A DNA stretch of 64,000 nt. Origin: Psychromarinibacter sediminicola. Lineage in GTDB: Bacteria > Pseudomonadota > Alphaproteobacteria > Rhodobacterales > Rhodobacteraceae. The position numbers and the translations under genes were made by a program. Below the pieces are notes generated by a model that searched no databases, was not told the DNA's origin, and saw only the letters and a list, made by a program, of their open reading frames with translations. Shown piece by piece: positions 30,865-39,435 of the stretch (the stretch's first letter is position 1; each line of letters opens with the position of its first letter). The stretch lies in assembly GCF_029168335.1 (NCBI RefSeq), contig NZ_JARGYC010000013.1:1-64000 (forward strand). Reading direction: 5' to 3'.

Positions 30865-31265
30865 TGGCCGAGGACCGCTCCGACCTGCTGATCGGCGTGT
30901 GGCGGCTGGTGGAGATCACCAACACCGACGCCGACGGCAACCTCCTGCCGTCCTCCTACGGGCCGCGGAAGATGGGGCTGATCACGTTCAACGACGACCA
31001 CCGGATGATGGTGGTGATCAGCGACGGGCGCGACGAACTGCCGGAAGGGCGGGCGCGGGAGTACAGCTCCTATACCGGGCGCTACACGTTCGACGGAGAG
31101 ACCCTGCGCACGCGGGTCGACGGCTCGCTCCCGCCGGAGCGGGTGGGCACGCTGCAGACGCGGCCGGCGCGGATCGAGGGGAATCGGGTGACGCTGACCG
31201 CGCCGCCGGTGGAGATCGACGGGGTCGTCAACTACCGCGACCTGACATGGGAGCGGATCGCCTGA
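30864..31265 (+). CDS. Lipocalin-like domain protein
   Basis: A 133-residue cytoplasmic protein of the lipocalin-like (Lipocalin_5) type. It has the N-terminal GxW motif LIGVWRLVEIT, then strands around GLITFNDDHRMMVVIS and YTGRYTFDGETL. There is no signal peptide. The ATG overlaps the monooxygenase stop (TGATG), and GGGAGGAGG lies before it, so the proteins are made together. It may bind the hydrophobic substrate or product of the monooxygenase; this is inference. Confidence 0.75.
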   Translation: MAEDRSDLLIGVWRLVEITNTDADGNLLPSSYGPRKMGLITFNDDHRMMVVISDGRDELPEGRAREYSSYTGRYTFDGETLRTRVDGSLPPERVGTLQTRPARIEGNRVTLTAPPVEIDGVVNYRDLTWERIA

Positions 31266-31291
31266 GCCGGGACGGCGGAGGAGGACTGGGC

Positions 31292-32104
31292 ATGAGCTGT
31301 TATTCGCCGGTGAATTCCGCCCTGCGGTCGCTGGACATCCTGGTGGTGCTGAACCGCCAGCGGGTCTGCACGCTCGATCACATCCACAAGCATACGGGCC
31401 TGCCGAAATCGACCATCGTGCGGTTCCTGGAGACGCTGGTGAAGGCCGGCTACGTCGCCAAGGAGGAATGGGACAAGGGCTATCGCGTGACCAGCCAGGT
31501 CACCGCGCTGAGCTGCGGCTTCCACGGCGGGCCGATGGTGGTGGAGGCCGGGCGCCCCTGGGCGCTGGCGCTGACGCGGGTGCACCGGTGGCCGGCGGCC
31601 ATCGCGGTGCCGGACGGCGAGGCGGTGATGATCTGCTACACGACCGCGCCCGAGGCGGCGGTGACGCCGTATCACGCGATCATCCACAAACGGCTGGGGC
31701 TGGTCAGCAAGGCGCTGGGCCGTGCGTTCCTCAGCTTCTGCCCGCCGGAGGAGCGGGCGATGACGATGCGGCTTCTGGAGACGACCGAGCATCCCGACAG
31801 CGCGCTGATGCGGGCGCCGGGCTCGGTCGAGCAGCTGATCGCGACCGACCGGCGCGAGGGCTTTTCCGAACGGGTCGCCACCGCGACGCCGGAGGCGTCC
31901 TCCAGCGTGGCGGTGCCGATCTACCAGCCCGGCTCGCAGACCGTGATCGCCACGATCGGGCTGACCTATTACGCGAGCGCCGTGAGCCGGAAGCAGATCG
32001 TCGAGACCTACGTGCCGCAGCTTCAGTCGGCCTCGCGCGCCATCGGCGACAGCATCGCGCGCATGACCACCGCGCTCGAGGCGGAACGGGCCGCGGTGGC
32101 GTGA
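31292..32104 (+). CDS. IclR-family transcriptional regulator (first of two)
   Basis: A 270-residue IclR-type regulator. The N-terminal winged helix-turn-helix (residues about 5-65) has the recognition-helix region TGLPKSTIVRFLETLVKAGY. The C-terminal effector domain (about 80-260) ends SRAIGDSIARMTTALE. IclR proteins bind 15-bp-scale palindromes as dimers or tetramers and act as repressors or activators in catabolism. The gene is third in an operon led by operator 28831-28845, so it probably controls its own operon. It is the best candidate for binding the repeated TTTCR-N5-YGAAA sites. The start follows GGAGGAGGA. Confidence 0.88.
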   Translation: MSCYSPVNSALRSLDILVVLNRQRVCTLDHIHKHTGLPKSTIVRFLETLVKAGYVAKEEWDKGYRVTSQVTALSCGFHGGPMVVEAGRPWALALTRVHRWPAAIAVPDGEAVMICYTTAPEAAVTPYHAIIHKRLGLVSKALGRAFLSFCPPEERAMTMRLLETTEHPDSALMRAPGSVEQLIATDRREGFSERVATATPEASSSVAVPIYQPGSQTVIATIGLTYYASAVSRKQIVETYVPQLQSASRAIGDSIARMTTALEAERAAVA

Positions 32105-33354
32105 CCGCCGCCGGACCCCCGTTCCGGGTCATGGCGCCGCTGCGGATCGGCGCGGTCGGCCTCTCGGCGATCATGGAATACCAAAAGCCCGGGCCGGTGG
32201 CGGCCGACTTCTTCACCGGCTTCGACGCGGAGCGCCTGGCACGGCACCTGCCGGATCTGCCGGCGGGGCATTTCGACGCCGCCACGGGACGCATCGTCAT
32301 GGCGTTCCAGACGTTCCTCGTGCGCACGCCGCGCCACCTGATCCTGGTGGACACCTGCTGCGGCGCCGACAAGTTCCGGCCCGAGCCGATGCCCCATCCC
32401 ACCGCCGCCTGGCTGGAGGGGCTGCACGCGGCGGGCGTGTCCGAGGCGGATATCGACTTTGTGCTGTGCACGCATCTGCATGTCGATCACACCGGCTGGA
32501 ACACCCGGCTGGAGCGCGGCCGATGGGTGCCGACCTTCCCGAACGCCACCTACGTCTTCAGCCGCGCCGAGTACCGCTACTGGGAGAAGCTGGCCCGCTC
32601 CGGGGCCGAGCTGCCGCGGGTCTCGCGCGGTATCTGGGAGATGAACTGCCTGCCGGTGGCCGAGGCCGGGCAGGCGCTGCTGGTCGACGACGGGCACGTT
32701 CTGGACGAGTACGTCTCGCTGGTGCCCTCGCCCGGCCATTCCCCGCATCACGTCTGCATCCGCATCTCCAGCGGCGGGCAGGAGGCGCTGGTGCTGGGCG
32801 ACATGGTGCATTCGGTTCTGCAATGCCACGCGCCGGACTGGTCGACGCGGGTCTGCTGGGATCCGGACCTGGCCGCCCGCTCGCGGCGCGCGGTGCTGCA
32901 GGAGGCGGCCGAGCGGCGAAGCGTGCTGCTGCCGGTGCATTTCCCGGCCCCGACGGCCGGCCGGCTGAGCGCGGCCGGCGACGGCTACGATTATCGCTTC
33001 GTCGACACGTGCGTGCTCGCACGCACCACGCCGCGTGTGCGCATCCGCCACCTTCGGGTGACAAACGCCTTCCGAAAACGGTGCGTGCAAGCACACACCC
33101 GACGGGTCGCCGCGGCCGGTGCGCAGCCGCGGCGGCGGGGCAGGGCCCATCGCACGGCAGGGCGACCTTCGTCGCCCGGGCGCCCGCGCGACCAACCTGG
33201 CGGATTTCAGTTCGTGAAAAGGCGGCCCAAAGCCGTGGGGCGCGGTGCGGCGGAGTTCGTAGTCTGGGTCCGTGCCGAAGACGCGGCATCCGCAGGTGAC
33301 GGGCCGACCGCCCGCACGCGCTGCGGAAAGGACACCAACGGGAGGACGACATGA
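32101..33354 (+). CDS. MBL-fold metallo-hydrolase with an abnormal C-terminal extension
   Basis: A metallo-beta-lactamase-fold hydrolase of the lactonase-like group. The zinc motif HLHVDHTGW is near residue 122, the metal His is in PGHSPHH near 212, Asp is in LGDMVHS near 235, and the last His is in PVHFPAP near 280. The fold should end near base 33000 (residue 300). The frame then stays open to 33354 and encodes about 115 Arg/Ala/Gly-rich residues with no domain. That tail covers two hairpin repeats, the operator at 33205 and the start of tctC, so it looks like read-through after loss of a stop or a frameshift. The GTG at 32101 overlaps the IclR stop (GTGA); ATG 32131 is an alternative start. 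Confidence 0.75.
   Translation: MTAAGPPFRVMAPLRIGAVGLSAIMEYQKPGPVAADFFTGFDAERLARHLPDLPAGHFDAATGRIVMAFQTFLVRTPRHLILVDTCCGADKFRPEPMPHPTAAWLEGLHAAGVSEADIDFVLCTHLHVDHTGWNTRLERGRWVPTFPNATYVFSRAEYRYWEKLARSGAELPRVSRGIWEMNCLPVAEAGQALLVDDGHVLDEYVSLVPSPGHSPHHVCIRISSGGQEALVLGDMVHSVLQCHAPDWSTRVCWDPDLAARSRRAVLQEAAERRSVLLPVHFPAPTAGRLSAAGDGYDYRFVDTCVLARTTPRVRIRHLRVTNAFRKRCVQAHTRRVAAAGAQPRRRGRAHRTAGRPSSPGRPRDQPGGFQFVKRRPKAVGRGAAEFVVWVRAEDAASAGDGPTARTRCGKDTNGRTT
33009..33098. repeat. Pair of GTGCGTGC inverted repeats
   Basis: GTGCGTGC-TC-GCACGCAC (33009-33026) has perfect arms. GTGCGTGC-AA-GCACACAC (33081-33098) has one mismatch. Both lie in the read-through tail of the MBL gene, 72 bases apart. They could form hairpins that end the operon or be protein sites. 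No T-run follows. Confidence 0.6.
33205..33219. promoter_or_regulatory. Operator TTTCA-GTTCG-TGAAA
   Basis: Perfect arms, 132 bases upstream of the tctC start at 33351. TAGTCT at 33260-33265 begins 41 bases beyond the site and is the likely -10 box. It lies inside the open frame of the MBL tail, which supports that tail being non-coding in origin. Confidence 0.8.
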
Positions 33355-34298
33355 CACGACACCTGACGATGACGGCGGCGCTGTGCTCCGCCGCCATGGG
33401 CGCGACCGCGGTCGCGGCGGCCGAATGCCCCGAGGGCTACCCCTCGGAACCGATCGAGTTCGTCGTCGGCTATGCCGCCGGCGGCGGCACCGACGCCATC
33501 GCGCGGCGGCTGGCCAGCGAGATCGAGCAGCAGCAGGACTGGACCATCGTCGTCTCGAACCGGCCCGGCGCCGGGGGCGACGTGCTGATGACCGCGCTGA
33601 CCGACGAAGAGCCCGACGGCTATTTCCTCGGCGTCAGCTCGACCAACGCGGTCACCATCGACCCCGCGGCCAACGAAGGCGTCGACTATACCTGGGAGGA
33701 TTTCGACTATCCGGCCACGGCGATGGAGGTGATCTTCGGCCTCGTCGCACTGGAAAGCGCGCCCTATGACGACCTGGAAGAGTTCATCGACTACGCGCGC
33801 GAGAACGGGCGCGCGACGATCTCGACCTCGGCCATCCACCTGGAGAACGTGGTCAGGCAGATCGGCGAGCATTACGGCGTGACCCTGATCCCGGTGCCGG
33901 GCGGCGGCGCGTCGGACGCGCTGCAATCCGCGCTGGGCGGCCATGTCGATGCGACGATCCAGGGCAGCCAGCACATCCAGCAGATCCAGGCCGGCAACAT
34001 GGTGCAGCTCGCCACGCTGACCAACAAGCGGGTGCCCTATGCGCCGGACGCCAAGACGCTGACGGAATACGGGCTGGACGTCGTCGCCGGCGCGCATGTG
34101 CTGTTCGCGCTGCCCAAGGGCGTCGACCCGGCGATCCGCACCTGCCTGCAGCAGGCGATCGACGAGGGGATGCAGTCCGAGGGCTACGCGGCGCTGATGA
34201 AGAACTTCAACAACGAGGCGCTGAACCTCGGCCCCGAGGGCGCGGTGGCCTTCATCAAGAAGGGCGCGGAGTATTACGACGCGCTGTATTCCGAGTGA
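33351..34298 (+). CDS. tctC: TTT transporter periplasmic binding protein TctC (set 1)
   Basis: A 315-residue Bug/TctC solute receptor of a tripartite tricarboxylate transporter. A signal peptide ends near residue 25 (TAVAAAECPEG). The family loops are EFVVGYAAGGGTDAIARRLA near residue 38 and NRPGAGGDVLMT near 67. It binds carboxylated ligands in the periplasm and hands them to TctAB. GGGAGGACGAC before the ATG is a good ribosome site. It leads the operon tctC-tctB-tctA-isomerase-lactonase. It is a close paralogue of the set 2 receptor (42387-43355), which shares ECPEG/DCPEGF and GTDAI segments. Confidence 0.92.
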   Translation: MTRHLTMTAALCSAAMGATAVAAAECPEGYPSEPIEFVVGYAAGGGTDAIARRLASEIEQQQDWTIVVSNRPGAGGDVLMTALTDEEPDGYFLGVSSTNAVTIDPAANEGVDYTWEDFDYPATAMEVIFGLVALESAPYDDLEEFIDYARENGRATISTSAIHLENVVRQIGEHYGVTLIPVPGGGASDALQSALGGHVDATIQGSQHIQQIQAGNMVQLATLTNKRVPYAPDAKTLTEYGLDVVAGAHVLFALPKGVDPAIRTCLQQAIDEGMQSEGYAALMKNFNNEALNLGPEGAVAFIKKGAEYYDALYSE

Positions 34299-34317
34299 TC
34301 GGGCGGGCGGGCCAGTC

Positions 34318-34746
34318 ATGACCATTGACCGGTTGCTGGGAGGGATATTCGCGCTTTTCGGAATATTCCTCCTCGCCTACGCGATCCCGGCGAACGTGCA
34401 GACGGTGCCGGGGCTGCTGGTCTTTCCCAACCCGGCGCTGTTTCCGCAGATCGCGGCGGGCCTGCTGATCCTGCTGGGCGTGCTGCAGATGGTGCTGGTG
34501 AAGACCAGGTCCGAGCTGCCCGGCGGGAAGAAGCTGGGCCTGTTCGCGGCGGCGGCCGCGGCGACGCTGGTCGCGATGCTGCTGATCGACGAGCTCAGCT
34601 ATCTGCCCGTCTCCATCGGTCTGATGGCCGCCGTCTGCCTGATCACCGGCGAGCGGCGGCCGCTGTGGCTGGGCGTCGTGATCGTCGTTCTGCCGGTGGG
34701 GACCTGGCTTCTGTTCGAGCAGGTGCTGCAGCGCCCGCTTCCCTGA
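34318..34746 (+). CDS. tctB: TTT transporter small permease TctB (set 1)
   Basis: A 142-residue membrane protein with four predicted helices, typical of TctB. It has MTIDRLLGGIFALFGIF at the N-terminus and a PNPALFPQIAAGLLILLG segment after the first loop. It lies between tctC and tctA with gaps of 19 and 17 bases. The end (EQVLQRPLP) is nearly the same as that of the set 2 protein, showing recent common origin. Confidence 0.88.
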   Translation: MTIDRLLGGIFALFGIFLLAYAIPANVQTVPGLLVFPNPALFPQIAAGLLILLGVLQMVLVKTRSELPGGKKLGLFAAAAAATLVAMLLIDELSYLPVSIGLMAAVCLITGERRPLWLGVVIVVLPVGTWLLFEQVLQRPLP

Positions 34747-34763
34747 AAGGAGAACGCCGAGAC

Positions 34764-36317
34764 ATGCCCGAGCTGTCCGTCATCCTCGCCGGGTTCGCCG
34801 ACGTCTTCACGCTGACCAACCTGATGTACATCGTGCTGGGCGTGGCCGTGGGCCAGCTGGCCGGCGCGATCCCGGGGCTGTCGATCCTGATGGCGCTGGC
34901 CATCGCGATCCCCTTGACCTTCACGCTGGACACGCTGACCGCGGTCGCCTTCCTGATCTCGGTCAACAAGGGCGGCACGGTCGGCGGGGCGATCCCCGCG
35001 ATCCTGCTGAACACGCCCGGCACGCCGGAAAGCGCCGCGACGGCGCTCGACGGCCACCCGATGGCCCGCAAGGGCTATGGCGGCAAGGCGATGAAATATT
35101 CGCTCTACTACTCGGTCTTCGGCGACATCTCGTCGGACATCGTGCTGATCACCGTCTCCGCGCCGCTGGCGCTGGTGGCGCTGAAGATGGGGCCGATCGA
35201 GGTGACCTTCCTGATGATGCTGGCCTTCACGGTGATCGTCGGGCTGGTGGGCGAGTCGATGATCAAGGGGCTGATCTCGGTCGCGCTGGGCTTCCTGCTG
35301 GCCTCGGTCGGGATCGACCCGGCGATGGGCTCGGCCCGCTTCACCTTCGGCTCGGTCGAGATGCTGGACGGCCTGCCGCTGACGGCGCTGACGATCGGGA
35401 TGCTGGCGGTGTCGGAGATCTTCATCCGGCTGTCCGAGCGCGGCGCGCAGAGCGGGCAGGACGTGGTCGGCGCGGCGCTGACCTTCCGCGACAAGGGCAG
35501 CCAGCGGCTGACGCTGCGCGAGCTGCTGGCCAACCGCTACGTGGCCTTCCGCGCCTTCCTGATCGGCACGGTCATCGGCGCGATCCCGGGGCTCGGCTCC
35601 ACCACGGCCGGGTTCCTGAGCTATTCCATCACCAAGCAGTCCGCGAAGGATCCCGAGAAACTGGGCACCGGCGATCCGCGCGGCATCGCCGCCTCCGAGG
35701 CGGCCAATTCCTCGGTCGTGGGCGCCAACATGATCCCGCTTCTGACGCTGGGCATTCCCGGCAACATCGCCGCGGCGCTCTTGGTGTCGGCCTTCATCAT
35801 CCACGGGGTACAGCCGGGGCCGCTTCTGTTCCAGCAGCAGGGCCAGCTGATCTACGGGCTGTTCGGCGCGATGCTGATCGCCAATTTCTGCAACCTCGCG
35901 GTCGGGCAGTTCGGCATGCGGCTCTGGGCGCGGGTGGTGTCGGCGCCGGCCTCGGTGGTCTATCCCGGGGCGCTTCTGATGTGCGCGACGGGGATGTATT
36001 TCGCCACCGGCGGCACGCTGGGCATCGTCATCATGATCGTGGCCTCCGTCTTCGGCTACGCGATGCGGGTCTTCGGCTACTCGATCATCGCCTTCATCGT
36101 CGCCTTCGTGCTGACGCCGATGCTGGAGCGCTCGATCAACCAGACGATCCTGCTGACCAACGGCGAGTGGTCGGAGCTTCTGAACCACCCGATCGCGCTG
36201 GCGTTGTTCGCGCTGTCGATCGTGTCGATCCTCTATCTCGGCCCGCGCCGGCGTGCCAAGGGCGACCGGCGCGACCCGCCGGACCGCGGTGCGGCGCCGG
36301 CAAGGGACGAGGCGTAG
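34764..36317 (+). CDS. tctA: TTT transporter large permease TctA (set 1)
   Basis: A 517-residue, roughly 12-helix permease of the TctA family. Signature regions are GAIPGLSILMALAIAIPLT near residue 35 and NKGGTVGGAIPAILLNTPG near 70. The internal repeat copy is GAIPGLGSTTAGFLSYSITK near 275, followed by LTLGIPGNIAAALLVSAF near 330. The start at 34764 follows AAAGGAGAA and matches the paralogue at 40399-41925, which begins MPELATVLAGLTDAF. The next gene starts six bases after its stop. Confidence 0.92.
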   Translation: MPELSVILAGFADVFTLTNLMYIVLGVAVGQLAGAIPGLSILMALAIAIPLTFTLDTLTAVAFLISVNKGGTVGGAIPAILLNTPGTPESAATALDGHPMARKGYGGKAMKYSLYYSVFGDISSDIVLITVSAPLALVALKMGPIEVTFLMMLAFTVIVGLVGESMIKGLISVALGFLLASVGIDPAMGSARFTFGSVEMLDGLPLTALTIGMLAVSEIFIRLSERGAQSGQDVVGAALTFRDKGSQRLTLRELLANRYVAFRAFLIGTVIGAIPGLGSTTAGFLSYSITKQSAKDPEKLGTGDPRGIAASEAANSSVVGANMIPLLTLGIPGNIAAALLVSAFIIHGVQPGPLLFQQQGQLIYGLFGAMLIANFCNLAVGQFGMRLWARVVSAPASVVYPGALLMCATGMYFATGGTLGIVIMIVASVFGYAMRVFGYSIIAFIVAFVLTPMLERSINQTILLTNGEWSELLNHPIALALFALSIVSILYLGPRRRAKGDRRDPPDRGAAPARDEA

Positions 36318-36322
36318 GGGCC

Positions 36323-37141
36323 GTGCGCCTGTCGCTCGCCTCCTGGTCGGTCCCCCGCCTGACGCTGCCGGAGGCGGCGGAGGTGGCGCTTGCGCTGGGC
36401 ATCGGCGCGCTGGACATCAGTACCAAGGGGCGCCCGGGGCTCGACAAGGCCGAGATCCTTGCCGACCCGCGGGCGGCGGCCGACCGGGTGCGGCGGCTGG
36501 GCGTGGCCTGCCCGAACTATTTCCACCATTTCGGCGCCGATCACGCCGACCGCAACCTCGCGCTGCCGGGCAGCGTGGAGGCCAATGCGCGCGATCTGGC
36601 GCAGGTGCTGACCTTCTGCGACGCGGCCGGGATCGGCACGGTCTTCGTCCTGCCCGGCCGCGTCAATCCGGGCCAGTCGCGGGCCGAGGCGCTGGAGGCG
36701 GCGGCCGACAGCCTCTCGGCGCTGCTGGCGGTGGCGCGGGATTTCGCGGCGGAGCTCTGCATCGAGCCCGTCGTCCATTCCGTCGCCGACAGCCCCGCGG
36801 CCGTCCGCGCGCTGGTCGACCGGACCGGCGTGCGGCTGGCGCTGGACCCGTCGCACCTGATCTGCCTGGGCCATCCGCAGGAGACGATCGAGCCGCTGGC
36901 GGCCCATGCCGCCCATGTCCATCTGCGGCAGGCCCGCCCGGGCGCGCTGCAGGCGCGGATGGCCGAGGGCACGATCGACTTTCCCGCGTTCTTCGCGGCG
37001 CTGCGCCAGGCGGGCTACGACGGCGCGCTGGCCATCGAGTACCTGCACCCGGTCGGCCCGCACGGCTATACCGAGGACGTGCTGACCGAAACCGTGGCGA
37101 TGCGCGACGCTTTCCGCGCCTGGGCGGACGGGGGCGCGTGA
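36323..37141 (+). CDS. Sugar phosphate isomerase/epimerase-like protein (xylose isomerase-like TIM barrel)
   Basis: A 272-residue TIM-barrel protein of the AP-endonuclease-2/IolE/IolI type. Landmarks are LSLASWSVPRLTLPEAAE at the start, CIEPVVHS near residue 150, LALDPSHLICLG near 174, HVHLRQARPG near 197 and a final AIEYLHP near 240. These hold the Glu, Asp, His and Glu of the usual metal site. The start is GTG at 36323. The stop overlaps the next ATG (TGATG). It is in the TTT set 1 operon, so it may isomerise the imported acid or a keto sugar. Exact reaction unknown. Confidence 0.8.
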   Translation: MRLSLASWSVPRLTLPEAAEVALALGIGALDISTKGRPGLDKAEILADPRAAADRVRRLGVACPNYFHHFGADHADRNLALPGSVEANARDLAQVLTFCDAAGIGTVFVLPGRVNPGQSRAEALEAAADSLSALLAVARDFAAELCIEPVVHSVADSPAAVRALVDRTGVRLALDPSHLICLGHPQETIEPLAAHAAHVHLRQARPGALQARMAEGTIDFPAFFAALRQAGYDGALAIEYLHPVGPHGYTEDVLTETVAMRDAFRAWADGGA

Positions 37142-38361
37142 TGGCGGGCCGCGATGTCGTCTACGCCTCGCTCGGGCCGCTGCTGCGGGTCTTCGGGCTC
37201 GACACCGGCACCGGCGCCCTGACCCGGCGGCAGGAGCTGCACTGCGACGAGGTCGTGCAGCACGGCTGGGCCAACCGGGCGCGCAGCCGGCTCTACGTGG
37301 TGACGAGCGGCTCCGGCCCGATGACGGCGCCGAAGCGGCCCGACCATTTCGTCCGCGCCTATGCCATCGGCACCGACGGCCGGCTGACCCCGCTGCAAGA
37401 GCCGGTGCGCCTGCGCAACCGGCCGCTCTTCGCGACGCTCGACGCCGGGGAGGCGTTCCTGCTGATCGCCTACAACGCGCCGTCGGACGTGACGGTCCAC
37501 CGGCTCGACGCCGCCGGCGCGGTTGCCGAGGAGGTGCCGCAGGATCCGCTCTATTTCGGCACGACGGTGCATCAGGTGCGCGTGTCGCCGCGCGGCGACG
37601 TGGCCTTCGTGCCGGCCTGCGCGCACGACCCCGCGGGCATTCCCGCCGGCTGCCTCGACCTGTTCGGCTATGCCGCCGGGCGGCTGTCGCCGCGCGGGCG
37701 GATCGGCGCAGACCCGGCGCGCGCACCCGCCTGGCGGGGGGTGCGCAACGGGGCGCAGGGCTTCGCGGCGCGGCATGTCGCGTTCCACCCGACGCGGCCG
37801 TGGATGTACCTGGTACTGGAGGCGCAGAACGAGGTGCAGCTTTACGACATCGCGGGTGGCCTGCCGGGCCCGCGCCCGCGCCACGTCGCCGGCACGCTGG
37901 CGGAGGCGCCGACGGGCCGGTCGCGGCAGCTGGCGAGCGCGGTGCATGTGCATCCCGGCGGCCGCTTTCTCTATGTCACCAACCGGGCCTGGGAGACCGA
38001 GCCCGACGGCGACCGCGCCGTCTTCGTCGGCGGCGCCAACACCGTCGCGGCCTTCGCGCTGGACCCGGAGACCGGCGAACCGCGCCCGATCCAGCAGGTC
38101 GACACGGGCGGAATCTTTCCCCGCACCTTCGGCATGGACGCCGCGGGACGGGCGCTGGTCGTCGGCAATCAGGAGCCGTTCTGGATCCGCTCGGACGGCG
38201 CGGTGCGGCGCGTGCCGCCCGGCCTCGCGGTCTTCGGGATCGGCGGGGACGGGCGGCTGAGCCTCCTGAACCGGCATGCCTTCGAGGCGGATGGCGGGGT
38301 CTGTTTCTGGACCACGACGCTGACGCTCGACGCCGCACCGGCCCCGGATTTCAGTCCCTGA
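37141..38361 (+). CDS. Lactonase family protein (seven-bladed propeller, 6-phosphogluconolactonase-like)
   Basis: A 406-residue beta-propeller of the lactonase (PF10282-type) family. Repeated blade segments include DVVYASLGPLLRVFGLD, RHVAFHPTRPWMYLVLE near residue 212, VHVHPGGRFLYVTNRAW near 268, and FPRTFGMDAAGRALVVGNQE near 325. It has no signal peptide. It probably hydrolyses a sugar-acid or hydroxy-acid lactone formed from the transported substrate. It is last in the set 1 operon, and its stop codon lies within the operator of the next unit. Confidence 0.82.
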   Translation: MAGRDVVYASLGPLLRVFGLDTGTGALTRRQELHCDEVVQHGWANRARSRLYVVTSGSGPMTAPKRPDHFVRAYAIGTDGRLTPLQEPVRLRNRPLFATLDAGEAFLLIAYNAPSDVTVHRLDAAGAVAEEVPQDPLYFGTTVHQVRVSPRGDVAFVPACAHDPAGIPAGCLDLFGYAAGRLSPRGRIGADPARAPAWRGVRNGAQGFAARHVAFHPTRPWMYLVLEAQNEVQLYDIAGGLPGPRPRHVAGTLAEAPTGRSRQLASAVHVHPGGRFLYVTNRAWETEPDGDRAVFVGGANTVAAFALDPETGEPRPIQQVDTGGIFPRTFGMDAAGRALVVGNQEPFWIRSDGAVRRVPPGLAVFGIGGDGRLSLLNRHAFEADGGVCFWTTTLTLDAAPAPDFSP

Positions 38362-38363
38362 AA
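38349..38363. promoter_or_regulatory. Operator TTTCA-GTCCC-TGAAA
   Basis: Perfect arms overlapping the lactonase stop codon, 74 bases before the alpha/beta-hydrolase gene at 38437. TAGGCT at 38403-38408 begins 40 bases beyond the site and is the likely -10 box. Confidence 0.78.
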
Positions 38364-38436
38364 TACCGCGCCGCGTGCCGCGGGGCGCGCGGCAGCGGCT
38401 GCTAGGCTCGCCCGGCAATCTTGGGGAGAACCGCGA

Positions 38437-39435
38437 ATGACGGCGATAACGCGCAAGGATTTCCACGTCGACTGCGTGGACGGGGTGAAGGTGGCGATCC
38501 GCGAGGTCCGGCCGGACGGCCCCGCCGACCGGGTGCCGATGATCCTGCTGCACGGCACCCGCATTCCGGGGCTCAGCGAGTTCGACCTTAACGTCCCGAA
38601 CGGCTCGCTCGCCGCCGATCTCGCCGCGAAGGGGCACGTGGTCTACATCCTCGACGCCCGCGGCTTCGGCCGGTCCGAACGCCCGGCCGAGATGGACGAA
38701 CCGCCGGCACCTTACGCGAAGTCGCTGGCGCGCTCCATCGAGATCACCCGCGACGTGGACGCCGCCGCCGATCACCTGATCGCGGCCACCGGGCAGGCGA
38801 AGGTGGGGCTTCTGGGCTGGGGCGTGGGCGGCACCATCGTGGCGATGTATGCCGCGCTCTGGCCCGAGAAGGTCAGCCATATCGTGCCCTACATGATGAT
38901 CTACGGCGGCGCGTCGGGGCATCCGGAATTCCACATCGGCTCGAAATGGGACGACCCCGAGCATCCCGGACGGTTCAACAAGAAGGATTTCGGCAACTAC
39001 GCCTGGAACGGGCTGGAGCTTCTGGACCGGCACTGGAACGAGCAGATCCCCATCGCGGACAAGGACGCCTGGCGCGACCCGGCGATGTTCCAGGCGTTCC
39101 GCCAGGCGCTGATCGACGGCGACCCGAAGGGCGCCGAGATGGACCCGCCGATGTATCGCAGCCCCAACGGCATGCTGGAGGATCTCTACACCATGGCCGC
39201 GCGGGTGGAGACGCTGTTCAGCGCGACGCAGGTCTATTGCAAGGTGATGATCGTGCGCGGCGAGTACGACAAGCTCTCGCGCCCCGCCGACATGGAGGCG
39301 TTCATCGACGACCTGGTGAATGCCGAGGCGGTGGTCTACTGGAACCCGCCCGACACGACCCACTACATCCTGCTGGACCGGCCCGAGCGGGGGCGCGACG
39401 CGCTGCTGGAGCGGATGGATGAATTCCTCCGCTGA
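38437..39435 (+). CDS. Alpha/beta-hydrolase-fold protein with Gly in place of the nucleophile Ser
   Basis: A 332-residue alpha/beta-hydrolase. The oxyanion region ILLHGTRIPG is near residue 39, and a strand before the cap reads VYILDARGFGRSERP. At the nucleophile elbow (residues about 126-132) the sequence is LLGWGVGG, so the GxSxG position reads G-W-G-V-G, with glycine where Ser, Asp or Cys is expected. The acid (GEYDKLSRP near 272) and catalytic His (DTTHYILLD near 307) are kept. It is therefore probably not an ordinary esterase and may bind a ligand or do non-hydrolytic chemistry. It overlaps the next gene by 17 bases. Confidence 0.82.
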   Translation: MTAITRKDFHVDCVDGVKVAIREVRPDGPADRVPMILLHGTRIPGLSEFDLNVPNGSLAADLAAKGHVVYILDARGFGRSERPAEMDEPPAPYAKSLARSIEITRDVDAAADHLIAATGQAKVGLLGWGVGGTIVAMYAALWPEKVSHIVPYMMIYGGASGHPEFHIGSKWDDPEHPGRFNKKDFGNYAWNGLELLDRHWNEQIPIADKDAWRDPAMFQAFRQALIDGDPKGAEMDPPMYRSPNGMLEDLYTMAARVETLFSATQVYCKVMIVRGEYDKLSRPADMEAFIDDLVNAEAVVYWNPPDTTHYILLDRPERGRDALLERMDEFLR

